A DNA stretch of 64,000 bases from Ditylenchus dipsaci (GCA_004194705.1 SADC01001309.1:124001-188000); one strand, 5' to 3'; positions 46,201 through 56,512 are shown, numbered from the stretch's first letter. The notes: generated by a model not told the origin, from the letters alone. Numbers and translations: made by a program.

Positions 46201-49200
46201 CTCGCCTGGGCTACAAGAACCAGCTTGATCGATTTTCAAAAATGCAAATTTACAAGTTTCACGTAAAATAAGGCGGTCATCAATAGCATCATTGACAAAA
46301 GTCTTTTATTTTGACCATTTAACAGTGTTTTCAATAATGAGAAGCATAAATGAGAATGACTAGGAGAAAATAGTCAACATGAGAATGAGAAGCATAATGC
46401 TTCTCATTCTCATGTTACTCTCATTTCTTCTTCTCATTCTCATGTTGAACACTTTCTCATTCTCATGTTCCTCACATTTCTGCCTCTCATTCTCATTTTG
46501 AATATTTCCTGCTTCTGACTGTCTTTCTCAAATAAAATTTGGCTCATTCTGTTTATTGTCTTTTCTCTCCCTTATCTTCTATATCTATAGTGTTTGGTTT
46601 AGAAAATAATGTCTATAACTCCAGAGAATTCGCCTTCGTCCCAAGCAAGTAGTCGCATTAAACAAAGAGGAGGAAATCAGCGTGGAGCAGTTTGGCAAAA
46701 CTTTGTCGAGAAAGAAGATGCTAATGGGGACATCGTAGTGACTTGTCGTGAATGAAGCAAGGTAGTTTTGCCATGTTTAGACTCTTGCCTTGCTATTAAT
46801 TGTTTTTCAGGTTTTCAAGCATCCGTCAACTTCTACTATAATATCGTATCATTGGTGGACGCAACATCCAGATAAAGATAAGCCAGCCAAGAAGATCGGC
46901 AGTCCCCAAGGAGATTGACAACCAAAAACAAAGCAGGATTATTCTCTGTTACTTAAATTACCATACAGTCGACCCTCGATTTAACGGCACCCCTAGGGAC
47001 CGGGTCCAGGGTGCCGTTAAATCGAGGGACCGTTAAATCGAGGGTTGACTGTATTACTAATTGTTTTAAGGCATGCTACAATAGAAGATGCTCTAAGTGA
47101 TGCTTTAGCCATTCCTGGAGTGTCTGTCAACATGTTTCTGAATCCGTTGATGCGCAAATTCATTAGAATTAAAGAAGCGCCAGCAGTCTGCAGGAATCCG
47201 TTCGGGCGCCAAGTCGTGGGTTGGAGATATTTTGAAGCGTGGAATAGCGGCAAGCTCCTCATCACCATTTCCTATTGATCCGCTGAAGTATTGGTCGAAT
47301 TCGCTTGAAACGATAGATATTTATTTTGGAGTCAATCTGAGTTATGAATTTGACTAATACACTTAAGGAGTACAAGCTGATTGCAATTCTTGCGCTAGAG
47401 GCTCTTTCTGTACCGACCACAAGCGCTCCTATCGAAAGAACCTTCTTTTTGGCTGGGCTGGCTACTCGAAACCAAAGAAACAGAACAAATGTTGATTTAT
47501 TGAATTCACACCTCATTGTTTATTGCAATATGTTCGGAGAAAAAATTTAGGAAAGTGTTTGTTATATAAGCAACAGTTTGGGGCAACGTTCTAGGTATAG
47601 CAACAACTCGCTACAACAAATGACTCGCTACAACGACTCGCTACACATGCGACTCGCTACAACGACTCGCTACACATTCAACTCGCTACAACGACTCGCT
47701 ACAGCAATTTTTTTAAATGTCTTATATTTTATCAAAACAATTTATTTTTTTATACTTAGGCGTAACCTTAGGTACAGGGTGAGCCAGCGAATGTTAGGAC
47801 GGACTTAAATGTGTGGGTTTTGAAACATAAATTCTGTCCCTTTTCGATAAGTAAGTAAGCGGTAGGTAAATTTATTTATGGCGAATTCATCTAGGATAGA
47901 TTTATAAATTGAAAAGATGCTCCAAATAGATTCTAATAAATCTTTTTTCACCCCAATCCATTGCAATGTGGAGTGTGCTGGTCTTTGGCCGCGAAGCGGC
48001 CAAATACCCTTGGTATTGTCGTCGCAAAAGGTGTGAAATAGGTGACAAGTGACAAAAGTTAGCTTAAAGAAAAATACTCTTTGAAGGGGGGAGGTGGTAG
48101 TGCACTTGGGCTGCTGTGCTAACTTACTGGATACCTAGGTACGTCTAACTGAATGCTATCTTTTACTGGGTATCTCAACCTGAGTTTTACAATTCAAGTA
48201 TATCACTTAGACTCATGTGTACCACCAAATGAATACTGTCACCCGGTAGGTAACTAGCTCACAAAAATACCGAACAATTTTTGAAATTTGCCAATTTTTT
48301 GGAACTTAGGCATATTTTTAGACGCAGGGTAGGCCACCGCCACCGCAGGCCATCATAAGGGCTTAAATGTGTAGTTTGTATAATGAAAAACAAGGTAAGA
48401 AAAAAACCCAAAAATTTCTGTAGCGAGTCGTTGTAGCGAGTTGAATGTGTAGCGAGTCGTTGTAGCGAGTCGCATGTGTAGCGAGTCGTTGTAGCGAGTC
48501 ATTTGTTGTAGCGAGTCGTACGTCAGTCAACGTTCTAATAGAAATTAAGTAAGCGTCCGCAACAAATTGACTGCTTTTTTGTAAGGAAATTAATGAAAAG
48601 TGATCCATATGGTGGCTGTTAGCTTCATCCTAATATAAATTGTATTGCTAACATAAAAATATGTATGAGTCACGATGTTAACTGGATCAAAGCCATTGAG
48701 ATTGGATCAGGACTACTGAGGGTGGATTAGAACTAGAAAGGGTAGATAGATCTGGATCACTCTAGTTAGATCAGGATTATAGTGAGGAACAATATTTGTA
48801 GGGAACCCTAGTTCGTTCCTCAACCAGCTAGATGACCAGTTGATTGTGTGTAAACTTTTGTGTATAGAAAATAGTTAACGTGAGAATGAGAAAATAATTA
48901 CCATGAGAATGAGAAACGAGAATGAGAAAGTGTTCAACATGAGAATGAGAAAATAGTCAACATGAGAATGAGAAGAATTATGCTTCTCATTTCTCATTCT
49001 CATTATGCTTCTCATTCTCATTATCACTGCGAAATCCTTCTCATTCTGGTGATTCTCATTCTGATTTTTGAAAACACTGCCATTTGAGCACAAAAAATTT
49101 AAATAAATTTCTAAATCTTTCTAAATCTTACCGTCCAGAGCCTTAGGGAGGAATAAGTGACTTGTAACCCAGTGTTGGGAACAAACACCGGGCGTAAAAA

Positions 49201-52200
49201 AGCAAATTTCGCAAGGCCTTTTTGAAATATAACCTACTTCTTTTGATTTTGCAATTCCATCAGCATTCATATTAGATTGTTCATTCAGCTCTGAAGCTAC
49301 ATTCTGTTTTTCTCCTTCGACTGCTATATGCACTGGATCTTGAGACAATAATTCATCCTTCTTTTGTTCAGATTCAATCACTGGCTGTTCCTGTGATGAA
49401 GGTGCACTAGCCTGTTGGGCAACGGGCGGCTCACCAACATTTACTAGCTCCTCCGCTTTCACAGCAACTGGTAGAATACCTTCAGGAATACTTTTTGCAC
49501 TACAGCATCATTTGTAGGTTCCATTTCTTCAGTTTTTTGAGGTGGTGGGACAGAAGGTTCAGCCATTTTTATCTCTTCTATTTGTCCCACTAAATCATTC
49601 ATCAATCTATCAATATTGACTTGAGGAGAAGCTGTTCGACCACCAGGTGGATAGGTGCTGGTGCCAGGGTGGATGGTCGGTGTAGGAGCCGGTAGATTTT
49701 CTTCATCTTTATGTTCTTGTGACTTAATGTTGGCCAAATTGTCTGGAGTTACCACTTTTCGGTGCAGAAAATCACCAGCTGGAGGTAGATGGGATGGAGT
49801 AACTTGGATTTTCATGGGCAGAGGTGAAGTTATAGATGGTTCAACCACCATTGGAGATGGGGTGGTGGTCACGGCTGGTTGTTCTAGCGCTACTGGAGCT
49901 GGAGTAGTAGGTAATTCAGGCGATTGCTGGACCATCGGAGCTGGGGTGGTCATCACTGCTGGTTGTTGTTCCATGACTGGAGGTAGTGAAGTGGTTGTTG
50001 CTGGAGACTGTTCTTGCACCACTGGAACTGGGTGGTTGGAACTTCAAATTGGGCTTGCACCACTGGATCTGGGATAGTGGTCACAGGCGGTTGCTCTACA
50101 GAAGCCGATATGGTCGTGACTGGAGCCTGTTTCTGGGTTTGAGATACTATCGGCTCTTTTTGGGGTATAGATACAACTGGTGGTTGGACTATTGGTTGAG
50201 ATGGAGGGGGCACATTTGCTGCTGCTTTAGCTGCTGAATCTGATGGAGGAGAGACCTGCTCTAGTTTAACAGGGAGGGTTTGCTGGGAAGGTATTTCATT
50301 GCTTATGGTTTGATTCTGAAATGTAGTGGTTAGAATGAACTTATAATAATTGTGAGTGTGTTTACCGCTTGAGCCACTTCCAATGGTATTTCGTCAATGG
50401 AAGGAGTGGTGGTTGAAGCAGCAGGCATTGCTTCCGCCGCATAATGAGCATCATTTGTTTGAGTATCTGCTTCTTTGGTTAGAACATCAGGAGTTTTACT
50501 AATTGTTTCTACTGGTTGCATTTCTTCAGCAACAGAATTGGTATTGATCTGTTGTGCCTCTTCAGAGTTGGTTTGAGCATTAGAGGATACCTGAAGAGGT
50601 AAGGATGAGCGAATACCGAATCAACACAGTATAAATCTTTGTTTCTAATTAATGGCGGGTTAGATCCCCACTTAAGGCAAAGTTTTCTCCTTTTCTTTCT
50701 GCGTGATTTTGTCCACATTTGATTTTCAGTGAAATCCTAGTCTTTCCATGTCTACAAAAATCAGAATTTTGGTCAAATGCTGATGAACAGAATTTTCAGT
50801 AAGTGAGTGAAAATAAGTGTTAAATGCCATTTTTAATTCTCGTTACACAATAATAGTTGGCTTTTTGTCGAATTTGGACCATTCTGAGTATTATCAAAGC
50901 GAAGAAAAACACTTTAGAAACTATTTGACGATTTTCAAATTTCAGGACTTTACAATTGTAGTTTTGAAATTTTACTCCGGGTGTTGTTTTTTTGATAGTA
51001 TTTATCTCGGTCTTGTTTTAGGAGTTTTAATTATGGTCAACAGTTATATTTCATTAGTTATCTGAAGTATTATAATCCTTTTGAAAAAAAATCTAAAAAA
51101 TTACCTTAATGTTACCTAAAACTGCAACTGTAGGATCTGCAAGCACCTTGACCCCAGAAACCGCTTGTGGTTCGACTTTTTCAGTGGACACAGTAGGTTC
51201 AGAAGGATGTTCATGACTATGACCATGACTGTGTCCATGACCATGCGAGTGGGATGCCTTTTGTCTCTCTTCTGCAGACACAATTGGTTCAAACGTGGTC
51301 ACTGGGATCCCCAAGTCCTTAGCATATTTTTCGTAGAGTTTCAGAAGATGGGGATTGGCTTTCTTTTCACCTAAAATTGAATTATGAAAACTCTGTTTAT
51401 GGACAACTTTCAAGTTCAAGCTCGCCTAAGATCCAACAAAACTTTTGCTATAACACTACTTTTATTGACAATATGCAGTCAAACCTCAGTTTAACAACAC
51501 CCACGGGGCCGGCCAAAAAGTATCGTTAAATCGAGTTTTTGATCGAGGTCTTTTGTGGCGGGACCGCAAAAAGGCATCCTTAAATTAAAGGTATGGTTAA
51601 CACGGGAAGGCCGGACTGTGAGACCCGCTGCTTCTGGTGTATAATTTGATGGAGAATTTAAAATATATTTTTTTTCACTTTGATTTTCAGTCTGAACAAG
51701 GTGGTCAAATACGCAATTTAAAAAATTGTCATTTTCGGTTAGATGCTCAACATTCAAACGGCCATAACTGTTTTTTTAACACTCTTGTTCAATATTGGCT
51801 TTATTTTAAAGCCCATTAAAAGGACTTTGAAACACGTATTCGACGCCCGTAGATATTGAAAATTTTCAAAGAAAATAATTAAAAGTACAAAAAACTCCAT
51901 TTCTTGAAAATCAAACTTTTTGCGAATTTCGGCTCAAAAACCTACTCTAGAGGCTATCTAGGAAATATAAAAATTTAACGCCATCTGGAAGAGCGATTTA
52001 TTTCAGTCCTAGAAAGGACCTTGGTTCTTTAAGTTTATTCACTCCTATGGACAAAAATTATCGAAGAATCGATTGCGAACAATTCCAGTACCGCTTTACT
52101 GTCAGCAACTGCCTTAATTTCTCGATTTCAAAAGCAAATGACCATCCAGATAAAAGGAAACCAGCCGAAATGATGCGTACTTAGCTTTATATAGCCTAAG

Positions 52201-55200
52201 GCTCCACCAATTTTATTTATTTGTCAAAGCGTTTAGTGACTTTCTAGAGGAAGAATTTCATGAAGAACCAGATAGAACTTAAATCACTTCGTAAAAGCAA
52301 GGTAGCTAGCCAAGGTTTGACTAGGGAAGAAATGAGCACTATTGAGGGGTAGGATTTCGGTATTATTTTCGAACTGACGTTTTTCTGTAATTTTAGTTTA
52401 CATGATCATTTGCAACCATATACTAAAAACGATGAAAAGAAGCAAAGTTAGATTTTGAGCATAAGGTCACATTTCAGGTCCTGAAAATTTTGGGCTATCT
52501 TGGCCCCCCAAGACATAAATTTTTGCGGAAAAAATAATTTTTGGCAAAAATGCTCAAAACATGGTAGAAATCTGGGACAAAAAAGTGAATCTGGGACAAA
52601 AAAGTATTGCCCAACCTTTAATGCGCGAATTCATGTCGCATGTAAGTCTATGCATGCTCCCTTTTCCTTTTCTTGTTCCCTTTGTACACTTATTTCTCTC
52701 TTTTCCAATATATCCGAGGTTGAGGTCGGCCAAATAGTGGCAAACAGACGCAAATAGTGGCGCTTTTTAGACGGCGTTGTTCCTTATTTTGTCCATTTTC
52801 ATTATAAGACAACTTCTTGTCACTGTTCACATGTGAAATTTGAAAAAAAAATTCATTTCATTAGGTTTTACGCTAAAAAATACTTTATTGTCGTTTTGGC
52901 GCCAATTCAAAAACGAATTTTTTGTTGTTTTTTTTTGGGTTTTTCCTTCGTTACCTAAGACATACCAAAAGATTTTTTTTTCAAATTTAAGAGAAGCAAA
53001 GCGTTTCTCTGCTCAATCAGGGTTTCCATATTCTTGAAAAAGTCCAATTAAATAGTAATTTTCTGCTAAACTACTCTGATCCGCTCACCCTTCTAACAAA
53101 TCTTCTCGCTCTACTGGTGCACCTACCTAGTAATCTTGAATGCCCACTCCCTTTCTTGGTATAACTAAAGCTGTTCCATGTCCGAAAAGTAGTTTTTCCG
53201 TCAGCCTGCGCAAAAATTTGCGCGGAACATTCAAATTCCCGCTGAACCTACATCGACCGCGACATCGACTATGTCGATGTCAAATAATTAAATCGACCTC
53301 GACCGCGACATCGACCGCGACCAAGACTCAGGAGTGTGACCAACATCGACCACGACCTCGACCGAGACCAAGACTAGGCAGTGTGACCATGATCGACCTC
53401 GACCGCGACTAAGCAGTGTGACCAAAGCATAAATGAAAAGAGATGAGAAATATGGTGTGCACCCAGTGGTAGTCGAACCTGTGACCTGAGGCGATGCGTA
53501 TATGAAGTGTAAACCCCCTCCCCTTAAAAAGATTAGGTAAAATTGAAATTTTCAACTTTTTTTTAGAACTTGAAAGAGATTCCAAATATCAAAGCAAGAT
53601 TGTAATAACAAACAAATCTTACCAACAACTTTTTCTGAGTGCTTTGAGGCTCCACACTGACCATATAAAAATTTTGGTTTCGCTTCAACGCAGACTCCAA
53701 AGAGAAGACAAATGGCACTAAGTAAAGGAAAACACATTATTAAACTTGATTTTTGGAGAATTTAAGAATAAAACTTATATCAAGATGGCTCATGTAGACC
53801 ATACCTCTCTTTGCGTCTTCTGTCTGAAACAAGCATTACAATTGTGGTTTATTACAAATGTGTAATAAACCTGTGCCTCGACCAGATCAGGCCTATTGCT
53901 GAAACTGATGGCATAAACTGTGACATCCTTGCCCTTTTCACACTTAAGCAGACCCTCATGGTTGCTGTCGTAGTCACGACTACAGGCAGTTTTGAACAGA
54001 GTTTCTAAACAAAAGAATGAAGTTATTGATTTTTAAAGTGACGCACCCTCAAGTTCGATCCCAGCTAGGGTCCGATCACTTTTTAACTTGATTTTCTAAT
54101 CTCTTTAGATTTCGATGTTAGGTTATACAGGGTACAGGTTTAATAATCACTTAAAGGGGCATCGGAATTGGGCTAAAGTATATTTCTCGGAAAAAGTGGT
54201 TTTAAGTACTTTTTGTGTGCTTTAGGGCCTGAAACGTGTAGAAAACATGTTTTCAGGTGGTGAACGGCACTTTTTAAAAATTTTGACTTTTCGCCTTAGA
54301 GGAGCAATGCGATTCAACTTAAAAGGGTGCATGGATAACTTTAAAGGGGCCTTTAAAAAGATTAAAAAAGACATGATGTGGACATAGTTTTGTTGTCTGG
54401 GGCCTACCGCACCAAGAAACTCTGGTATGCATGCTTTTATCATGCATTCAGGGTCACTTTCCAGTGTTTTTTGTCTAAGGTATGTGGGTGTGTGCATCTT
54501 AACTCCAAGCCCTCCCCCCCAAGCCCCTGAAGGAGTCGCAGGGGAATTCAGAGTTGGAGATGCGCGCACAGACTCACCTTAGACATGATTACGAGAAAAG
54601 TTAATGATCAAAAATGCACAAAAAAGCTCTTTTTGGTAAGTTCTAATGAGAAAAATAAGTGAAAAATGAAAAAATAGGGTATCCAGCTACCTTTCAGTAC
54701 CCTTTACATTGATATCCAAGGCAGAAAGTCAAAATGTAGTCAAAAAAAATTCAAAAATATCGTCCCCCACCTAAAAACCTGTTTGATACACGTTTTAGGC
54801 CTGGTTAAAAGAATGGCTATAATATACTCCGTCCCAAATAGGGTCAGTACGATTTTGCCCCTTCAAATATGTCTCATGATTCCATACAATCATGACAAAA
54901 CATATTCGTGTTACAGTATATTAATTATCTCAAAACAGGGTGTTTAAGCAAATGATAACAATTTATGTCGCCAAACTTAGTCAAACAGAGTCAAGCTTCA
55001 GGAGGTGTCTAAATAAATGTTATAGGCCAAAAACCAATACCTGAACACTGAGCATCCGCGCATAATTTAGTAGCTTGGCCAGTGCACTCAGATAAATTAG
55101 AGATAAAAATGGCCAAAATAAATGGTACCTAAAATTTTTATAGTTGACATCAGATCAATAACGAGCTACCAAACAGTAGACTCACCCAAATCAGCTTCAT
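34269..55200 (-). CDS. MIA3: TANGO1/MIA3-like ER exit site cargo receptor
   Basis: TANGO1 links bulky luminal cargo to COPII at ER exit sites. Exons in order: 55200-55186, 55128-55041, 54004-53871, 53823-53805, 53717-53633, 51370-51105, 50590-50366, 50315-49238, 45965-45716, 45018-44841, 44782-44650, 41514-40916, 36212-36047, 35995-35769, 35013-34850, 34572-34269. The N-terminus is a signal peptide (MKLIWVPFILAIFI) followed by the MIA/SH3-like start KLCADAQCS. The lumen includes a His-rich run (HSHGHGHSHGHSHEH, exon 51370-51105) and a Pro/Thr-rich region in 50315-49238. A transmembrane helix (GIFVLIFVLVSLVLHFI) lies in 45965-45716. Four to five coiled-coil exons and a basic, low-complexity C-terminus follow. 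Total about 1,300 residues. At least six frameshifts lie in or next to homopolymers, and there are no clear stops otherwise. Introns are filled with transposons. cTAGE5-like identity is excluded by the luminal part. Confidence 0.8.
35103..35740. mobile_element. TTAA-flanked foldback element in a TANGO1 intron
   Basis: The termini AGGGACATGCCCACGCTA / TAGCGTGGGCATGCCCCT have TTAA at 35099-35102 and 35741-35744. It contains the TTTCTAACAAAAC palindrome and a diverged GATTAGCCCTTAGGCTCG repeat. It lies between exons 35995-35769 and 35013-34850. Confidence 0.88.
36385..37775. mobile_element. Large foldback with TGTAGCAAATTTACTTTTTT arrays
   Basis: The outer arms (36385-36540 and 37600-37775) contain the CCAAGGCAG / CTGCCTTGG phrase. 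The inner arms (36590-36800 and 37370-37560) are tandem arrays of TGTAGCAAATTTACTTTTTT in opposite orientation. The unpaired loop, about 36800-37370, holds the 36741-37277 open frame. It lies in the TANGO1 intron between 40916 and 36212. Confidence 0.75.
36741..37277 (-). CDS. Hypothetical open frame in a foldback loop
   Basis: The frame spans about 178 codons and opens with TTG, with a stop immediately upstream, so a true start is not evident. Its composition is protein-like and leucine-rich, with phrases such as NLALCVLDLAHSRLLHYSTS, SKLTEFTINRLHDDNSFKLS and TSVRTLLDLNGLSLVKKRVL. That region sits in the loop between inverted arrays; the last about 40 codons run into the array and look non-coding. 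No family is recognised. It could be a captured host exon, a transposon gene fragment or chance. Confidence 0.35.
   Translation of the reverse strand: MLVKLLGSRSNLALCVLDLAHSRLLHYSTSSDGSVMKLSKLTEFTINRLHDDNSFKLSHIMLHFFEKSNTSVRTLLDLNGLSLVKKRVLAERAGYKWDLLPTACDLSGICNFRVLDQTEILSLLFSKQSFQSKKTKNGMWIKRIHRYIYIFLKFLEIKKHTNSSICATDKNRIGYKKE
38223..38613. mobile_element. TA-flanked MITE with a second family member nested inside
   Basis: The outer ends CCGTATTTTGTCTAATAGA and TCTATTAGAGAAATTACGG have TA at 38221-38222 and 38614-38615. A second member (38346-38578) with TA flanks at its ends lies inside, as judged by CCTTGTTCTCTCTAATGAGC and its complement. Confidence 0.82.
38798..39258. mobile_element. TTAA-flanked foldback, AGGGAGGGTGAAAGC termini
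   Basis: The ends AGGGAGGGTGAAAGC and GCTTTCACCCTCCCT are flanked by TTAA at 38794-38797 and 39259-39262, with arms of about 200 bp. A solo right half recurs at about 41995-42203, also ending at TTAA. Confidence 0.88.
39263..39505. repeat. GCCGTAAAAAMWTTTTTT tandem-like repeat
   Basis: Degenerate units of TTTTTTGCCGTAAAAA and GCAGCAAAA type make an imperfect foldback. There is no coding evidence. Confidence 0.6.
39571..40012. mobile_element. Foldback element with GGCCTCGGCACACTTCTGG termini
   Basis: The arms GGCCTCGGCACACTTCTGGA and complement are about 180 bp, with GGAAACGGAAACC-type phrases in the centre. Direct flanking duplications are not obvious. It shares GGC ends with the 8-bp TSD foldback group but is not placed in it. 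Confidence 0.7.
40276..40535. mobile_element. TA-flanked MITE, CCGTAAATACTCTATTAAACGG termini
   Basis: The ends CCGTAAATACTCTATTAAAC and complement have TA flanks (40274-40275 and 40536-40537). It is a variant of the CCGTATTT family with ACGGCCC in place of GCGCCC. Confidence 0.86.
40664..40780. repeat. hAT MITE fragment, GGCACCAGCTC repeats
   Basis: It begins CAGTGTTGTAAATCTTG and ends GACAACCCTG, with GGCACCAGCTCRCGGCACC subrepeats like those in 45094-45267. The TSD is not clear. Confidence 0.55.
41515..43040. repeat. TANGO1 intron with several repeat remnants
   Basis: 41995-42203 is a solo right half of the AGGGAGGGTGAAAGC element. 42380-42620 carries a pogo-like end (CAGTCAACGCTTGTTATAAC) without a partner. 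42790-43040 is a repeat (TGATGCGTACTTAG and TTTGTCAATGCGTTTA-type phrases) that recurs inverted at 52030-52262. The rest of the intron is unassigned. Confidence 0.55.
43080..43165 (-). repeat. tRNA-like repeat
   Basis: On the minus strand GGTGGAGTGGAGTAGCACAT resembles box A, and AGATTCAATTCCCGTGGGTG resembles box B. The spacing (about 35 bp) fits a tRNA-derived sequence, but paired stems are poor. A SINE fragment is more likely than a gene. Confidence 0.45.
43395..44387. mobile_element. GGCGCTACCACGG foldback, exact 8-bp TSD ATAAAATC
   Basis: Arms of about 150 bp (GGCGCTACCACGGTTGATAA and complement) enclose an AT-rich loop. ATAAAATC lies at 43387-43394 and 44388-44395. Two short minus-strand frames in the loop (43565-43804, 43835-44047) show nothing recognisable. 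It shares the GGCGCTAC terminus with 2449-4032. Confidence 0.93.
44520..44622. repeat. GC-rich GCCGGCGC element abutting a TANGO1 exon
   Basis: The sequence AGCGCCGGCGC recurs in both orientations and ends with GGAAAAACACTGG, a hAT-like CAGTGTTTTTCC terminus read inverted. It lies just 3' of exon 44782-44650, and an open frame runs from that exon into it; the splice donor at 44650 shows that this extension is intronic. Confidence 0.55.
45094..45267. mobile_element. hAT MITE, CAGTGTTGTGAG...TTTACAACACTG
   Basis: The 174-bp element has GGTGCCGGTGCCGTGAGC-type subrepeats. The flanks AACAGAAC (45086-45093) and CACAGAAC (45268-45275) agree at 7 of 8 positions, as for an ageing 8-bp TSD. It lies in the TANGO1 intron before exon 45018-44841. 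Confidence 0.82.
46609..47549 (+). pseudogene. hAT transposase, BED finger and C-terminus only
   Basis: From the ATG at 46609 the translation gives a BED finger, NQRGAVWQNFVEKEDANGDI then VVTCRE, where the second finger cysteine is replaced by TGA, followed by VFKHPSTSTIISYHW. After a large deletion, the dimerisation region reads SAPIERTFFLAGLATRNQRN and VDLLNSHLIVYCN. The catalytic core is missing. An 86-bp MITE is inserted at 46966-47051. Confidence 0.88.
46966..47051. mobile_element. 86-bp pogo-like hairpin MITE
   Basis: CAGTCGACCCTCGATTTAAC and its complement meet almost at the centre, with TA at 46964-46965 and 47052-47053. An internal duplicate of the GTTAAATCGAGGG phrase lies in the right arm. 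The ends match Tigger/pogo types. Confidence 0.9.
47594..48527. mobile_element. Foldback with ACTCGCTACA tandem termini and 10-bp TSD
   Basis: The left arm has six or seven units of CGACTCGCTACA, the right arm the same array inverted, including the identical spacer ACAAATG. The exact 10-bp duplication CAACGTTCTA lies at 47584-47593 and 48528-48537. The interior (47720-48410) has no gene. A 10-bp TSD suggests a Mutator/Foldback-type transposase. It is inserted at the end of the hAT remnant. Confidence 0.9.
51476..51715. repeat. CAGTCAAACCTCAG end and ACACGGGAAGGCCGGACTG repeat
   Basis: The segment begins with CAGTCAAACCTCAGTTTAAC, a pogo-like end, and contains ACACGGGAAGGCCGGACTG. From 51596 to 51712 it matches 55937-56045 (shared GCCGGACTGYGAGACC and TCTGARCAAGGTGGT), showing a dispersed family. 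It lies in the TANGO1 intron 51371-53632. Confidence 0.65.
51716..53239. other. TANGO1 intron, mostly unassigned
   Basis: 52030-52262 is the inverted copy of 42790-43040. The rest carries only short frames with no recognisable content. Confidence 0.45.
53240..53520. repeat. CGACCTCGACCGCGAC repeat and tRNA-like fragment
   Basis: Units of CGACCTCGACCGCGACATCG are interspersed with AGTGTGACCA from 53245 to 53430. At 53455-53515 the minus strand shows CATATACGCATCGCC and GGTTCGACTACC, matching 13070-13135. Confidence 0.6.
54155..54640. repeat. Dispersed-family copy beginning at a TTAA end
   Basis: TTAAAGGGGCATCGG at 54151-54165 resembles the left end of the TTAA family. From 54330 the main dispersed family follows (CTCTGGTATGCATGC, AAGGTATGTGGGTGTGTGCA). 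It lies in the TANGO1 intron between 55041 and 54004. 54641-55040 has nothing further. Confidence 0.6.
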
Positions 55201-56512
55201 TTTGTACAAAAGAATAACAAATTAAAATAAAAGTTGGCTCAATTATAACACACAACCACCAAGTTCATCAACGATATAGAAAAAAAATGGCTAGAATTTA
55301 ATAGGTTGAGGTGATTTAACTAGCACAAATACACAAATTTATAAGATATCTTTTGTCTGATGAACTTTGCGCAAGATGCATCAGAAAAAAACGACGACAA
55401 ATCACTTCTTTCGCAATGCAAATCACATTTCAATTGCGCGCCACTTTGAATATATTTTTTTTCAATGAGGTTTTTTAAATCTAAAATTATGAATTTTTTG
55501 AACCTCAAGAATTTTTAATTTTGGTTTTTTAGCTGTTTTCATGATTATTTTTCAATTTCTAACGCAATTGGCAGCCGTGGATCTCGTCTTTTTATGAAAT
55601 ATCTAGTGATCGGATGTGTATGTGAAAATTAGGATTAAAAAAAGGAATTTGAACTTGCCTTGTCTCTATTTGCCTTGGAAAAACACCTTTTTAACACCTT
55701 TTTATCGTAAAACACATTTTCATCGTGTTCAACGTGTAGGAAATGCTTAAAAATGGTTGAATGGTCTTTTGAAAAAGTTCAAAAAACTTATTTGGATGGG
55801 GTATACTCCGGTAGGGTCAACATTTTTATTTTTGACGATCAAAACTCAATAAATTCTGACGAAAAATGACCTGATTGTATTTTATTTCTACAAATAACTC
55901 TATTTTAAAATTTTGAGCTTGCAGTCCTGCTCTTTAACACGGGAAGGCCGGACTGCGAGACCGGCTGCTACTTCTGCAGAATTTCATAGAGAATTTAATT
56001 TATTTTTTTCCTCTTATTTTTTAGTCTGAGCAAGGTGGTTAAATTTTTTATTTTATAAAATTTTGTGGTAATTTTATGAAATAGAAATTTAACCAAGGTC
56101 ATTTCTAGGACTGAAATTGTTTATTGGTACCCCCTATTGATTTTTTTGAATTATTTTTTATTTTTATGTCTAGTCTTTTGTGACTTTATTCTGCGCCAGC
56201 CAGCAACAACATTTTCGATGAACAATATAATTTGCAATTAAAAAAATCAACAGGGTGGTCTAAGGCAAAGAAGACATGGCAAATTTAATAGGGCCGATAA
56301 AATCTTCCCAAAATTAGGTTTATTTATGTTTATCCGATCTTTTTAAGTTGTAAAAATAATTTTTCAACAAGAATATTAATATTTCAGCATTGCTTAAAAA
56401 TATTACTGTCTAGGGAAGCATGCGGTTGAAGTAAAATATAACTGATTCTTGTTTCATGGTAGTTACTTTAATTTGGAGTATTTTCCCTCAAAATTGCTTT
56501 ATCGCAGTTAAA
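55201..56512. promoter_or_regulatory. Divergent intergenic region between TANGO1 and VPS33B
   Basis: The two start codons (55200 minus, 56513 plus) face away from each other across about 1.3 kb, so their promoters must lie here. No core promoter motif is clear. The middle is occupied by a repeat (55937-56045) and GCCTTGG-type ends near 55655 and 56260, so much of it is transposon-derived. The promoter role is inferred from position only. Confidence 0.4.

Larger units (their letters stand above)
46323..49079. mobile_element. hAT element with GAGAATGAGAAG subterminal repeats
   Basis: The ends CAGTGTTTTCAATAATGAG and CTGATTTTTGAAAACACTG are bounded by CCATTTAA (46315-46322) and CCATTTGA (49080-49087), 7 of 8 matching. 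Both subterminal zones (46340-46510 and 48875-49065) are dense in GAGAATGAGAA/TTCTCATTCTC. It contains a deleted transposase, a pogo-like MITE (46966-47051) and a tandem-terminus foldback (47594-48527). It lies in the TANGO1 intron between 49238 and 45965. Confidence 0.88.

Noticed and set aside
49121..49237. Continuation of the large TANGO1 luminal exon with Cys-rich peptide
   Set aside because: The segment contains a hAT-like end (CAGTGTTGGGAAC), and joining phases to the transmembrane exon works only from the donor at 49237.
49459..50213. Mucin-like separate gene in the Pro/Thr-rich region
   Set aside because: Flanking splice phases and a continuing frame (after single-base corrections) place it inside the TANGO1 luminal exon.
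50817..51065. 82-residue plus-strand frame
   Set aside because: It lies within a TANGO1 intron, antisense, with no motif or splice context.
52500..52757. Cysteine-containing plus-strand frame
   Set aside because: The cysteines are irregular, no zinc-finger pattern fits, and it lies within an intron.
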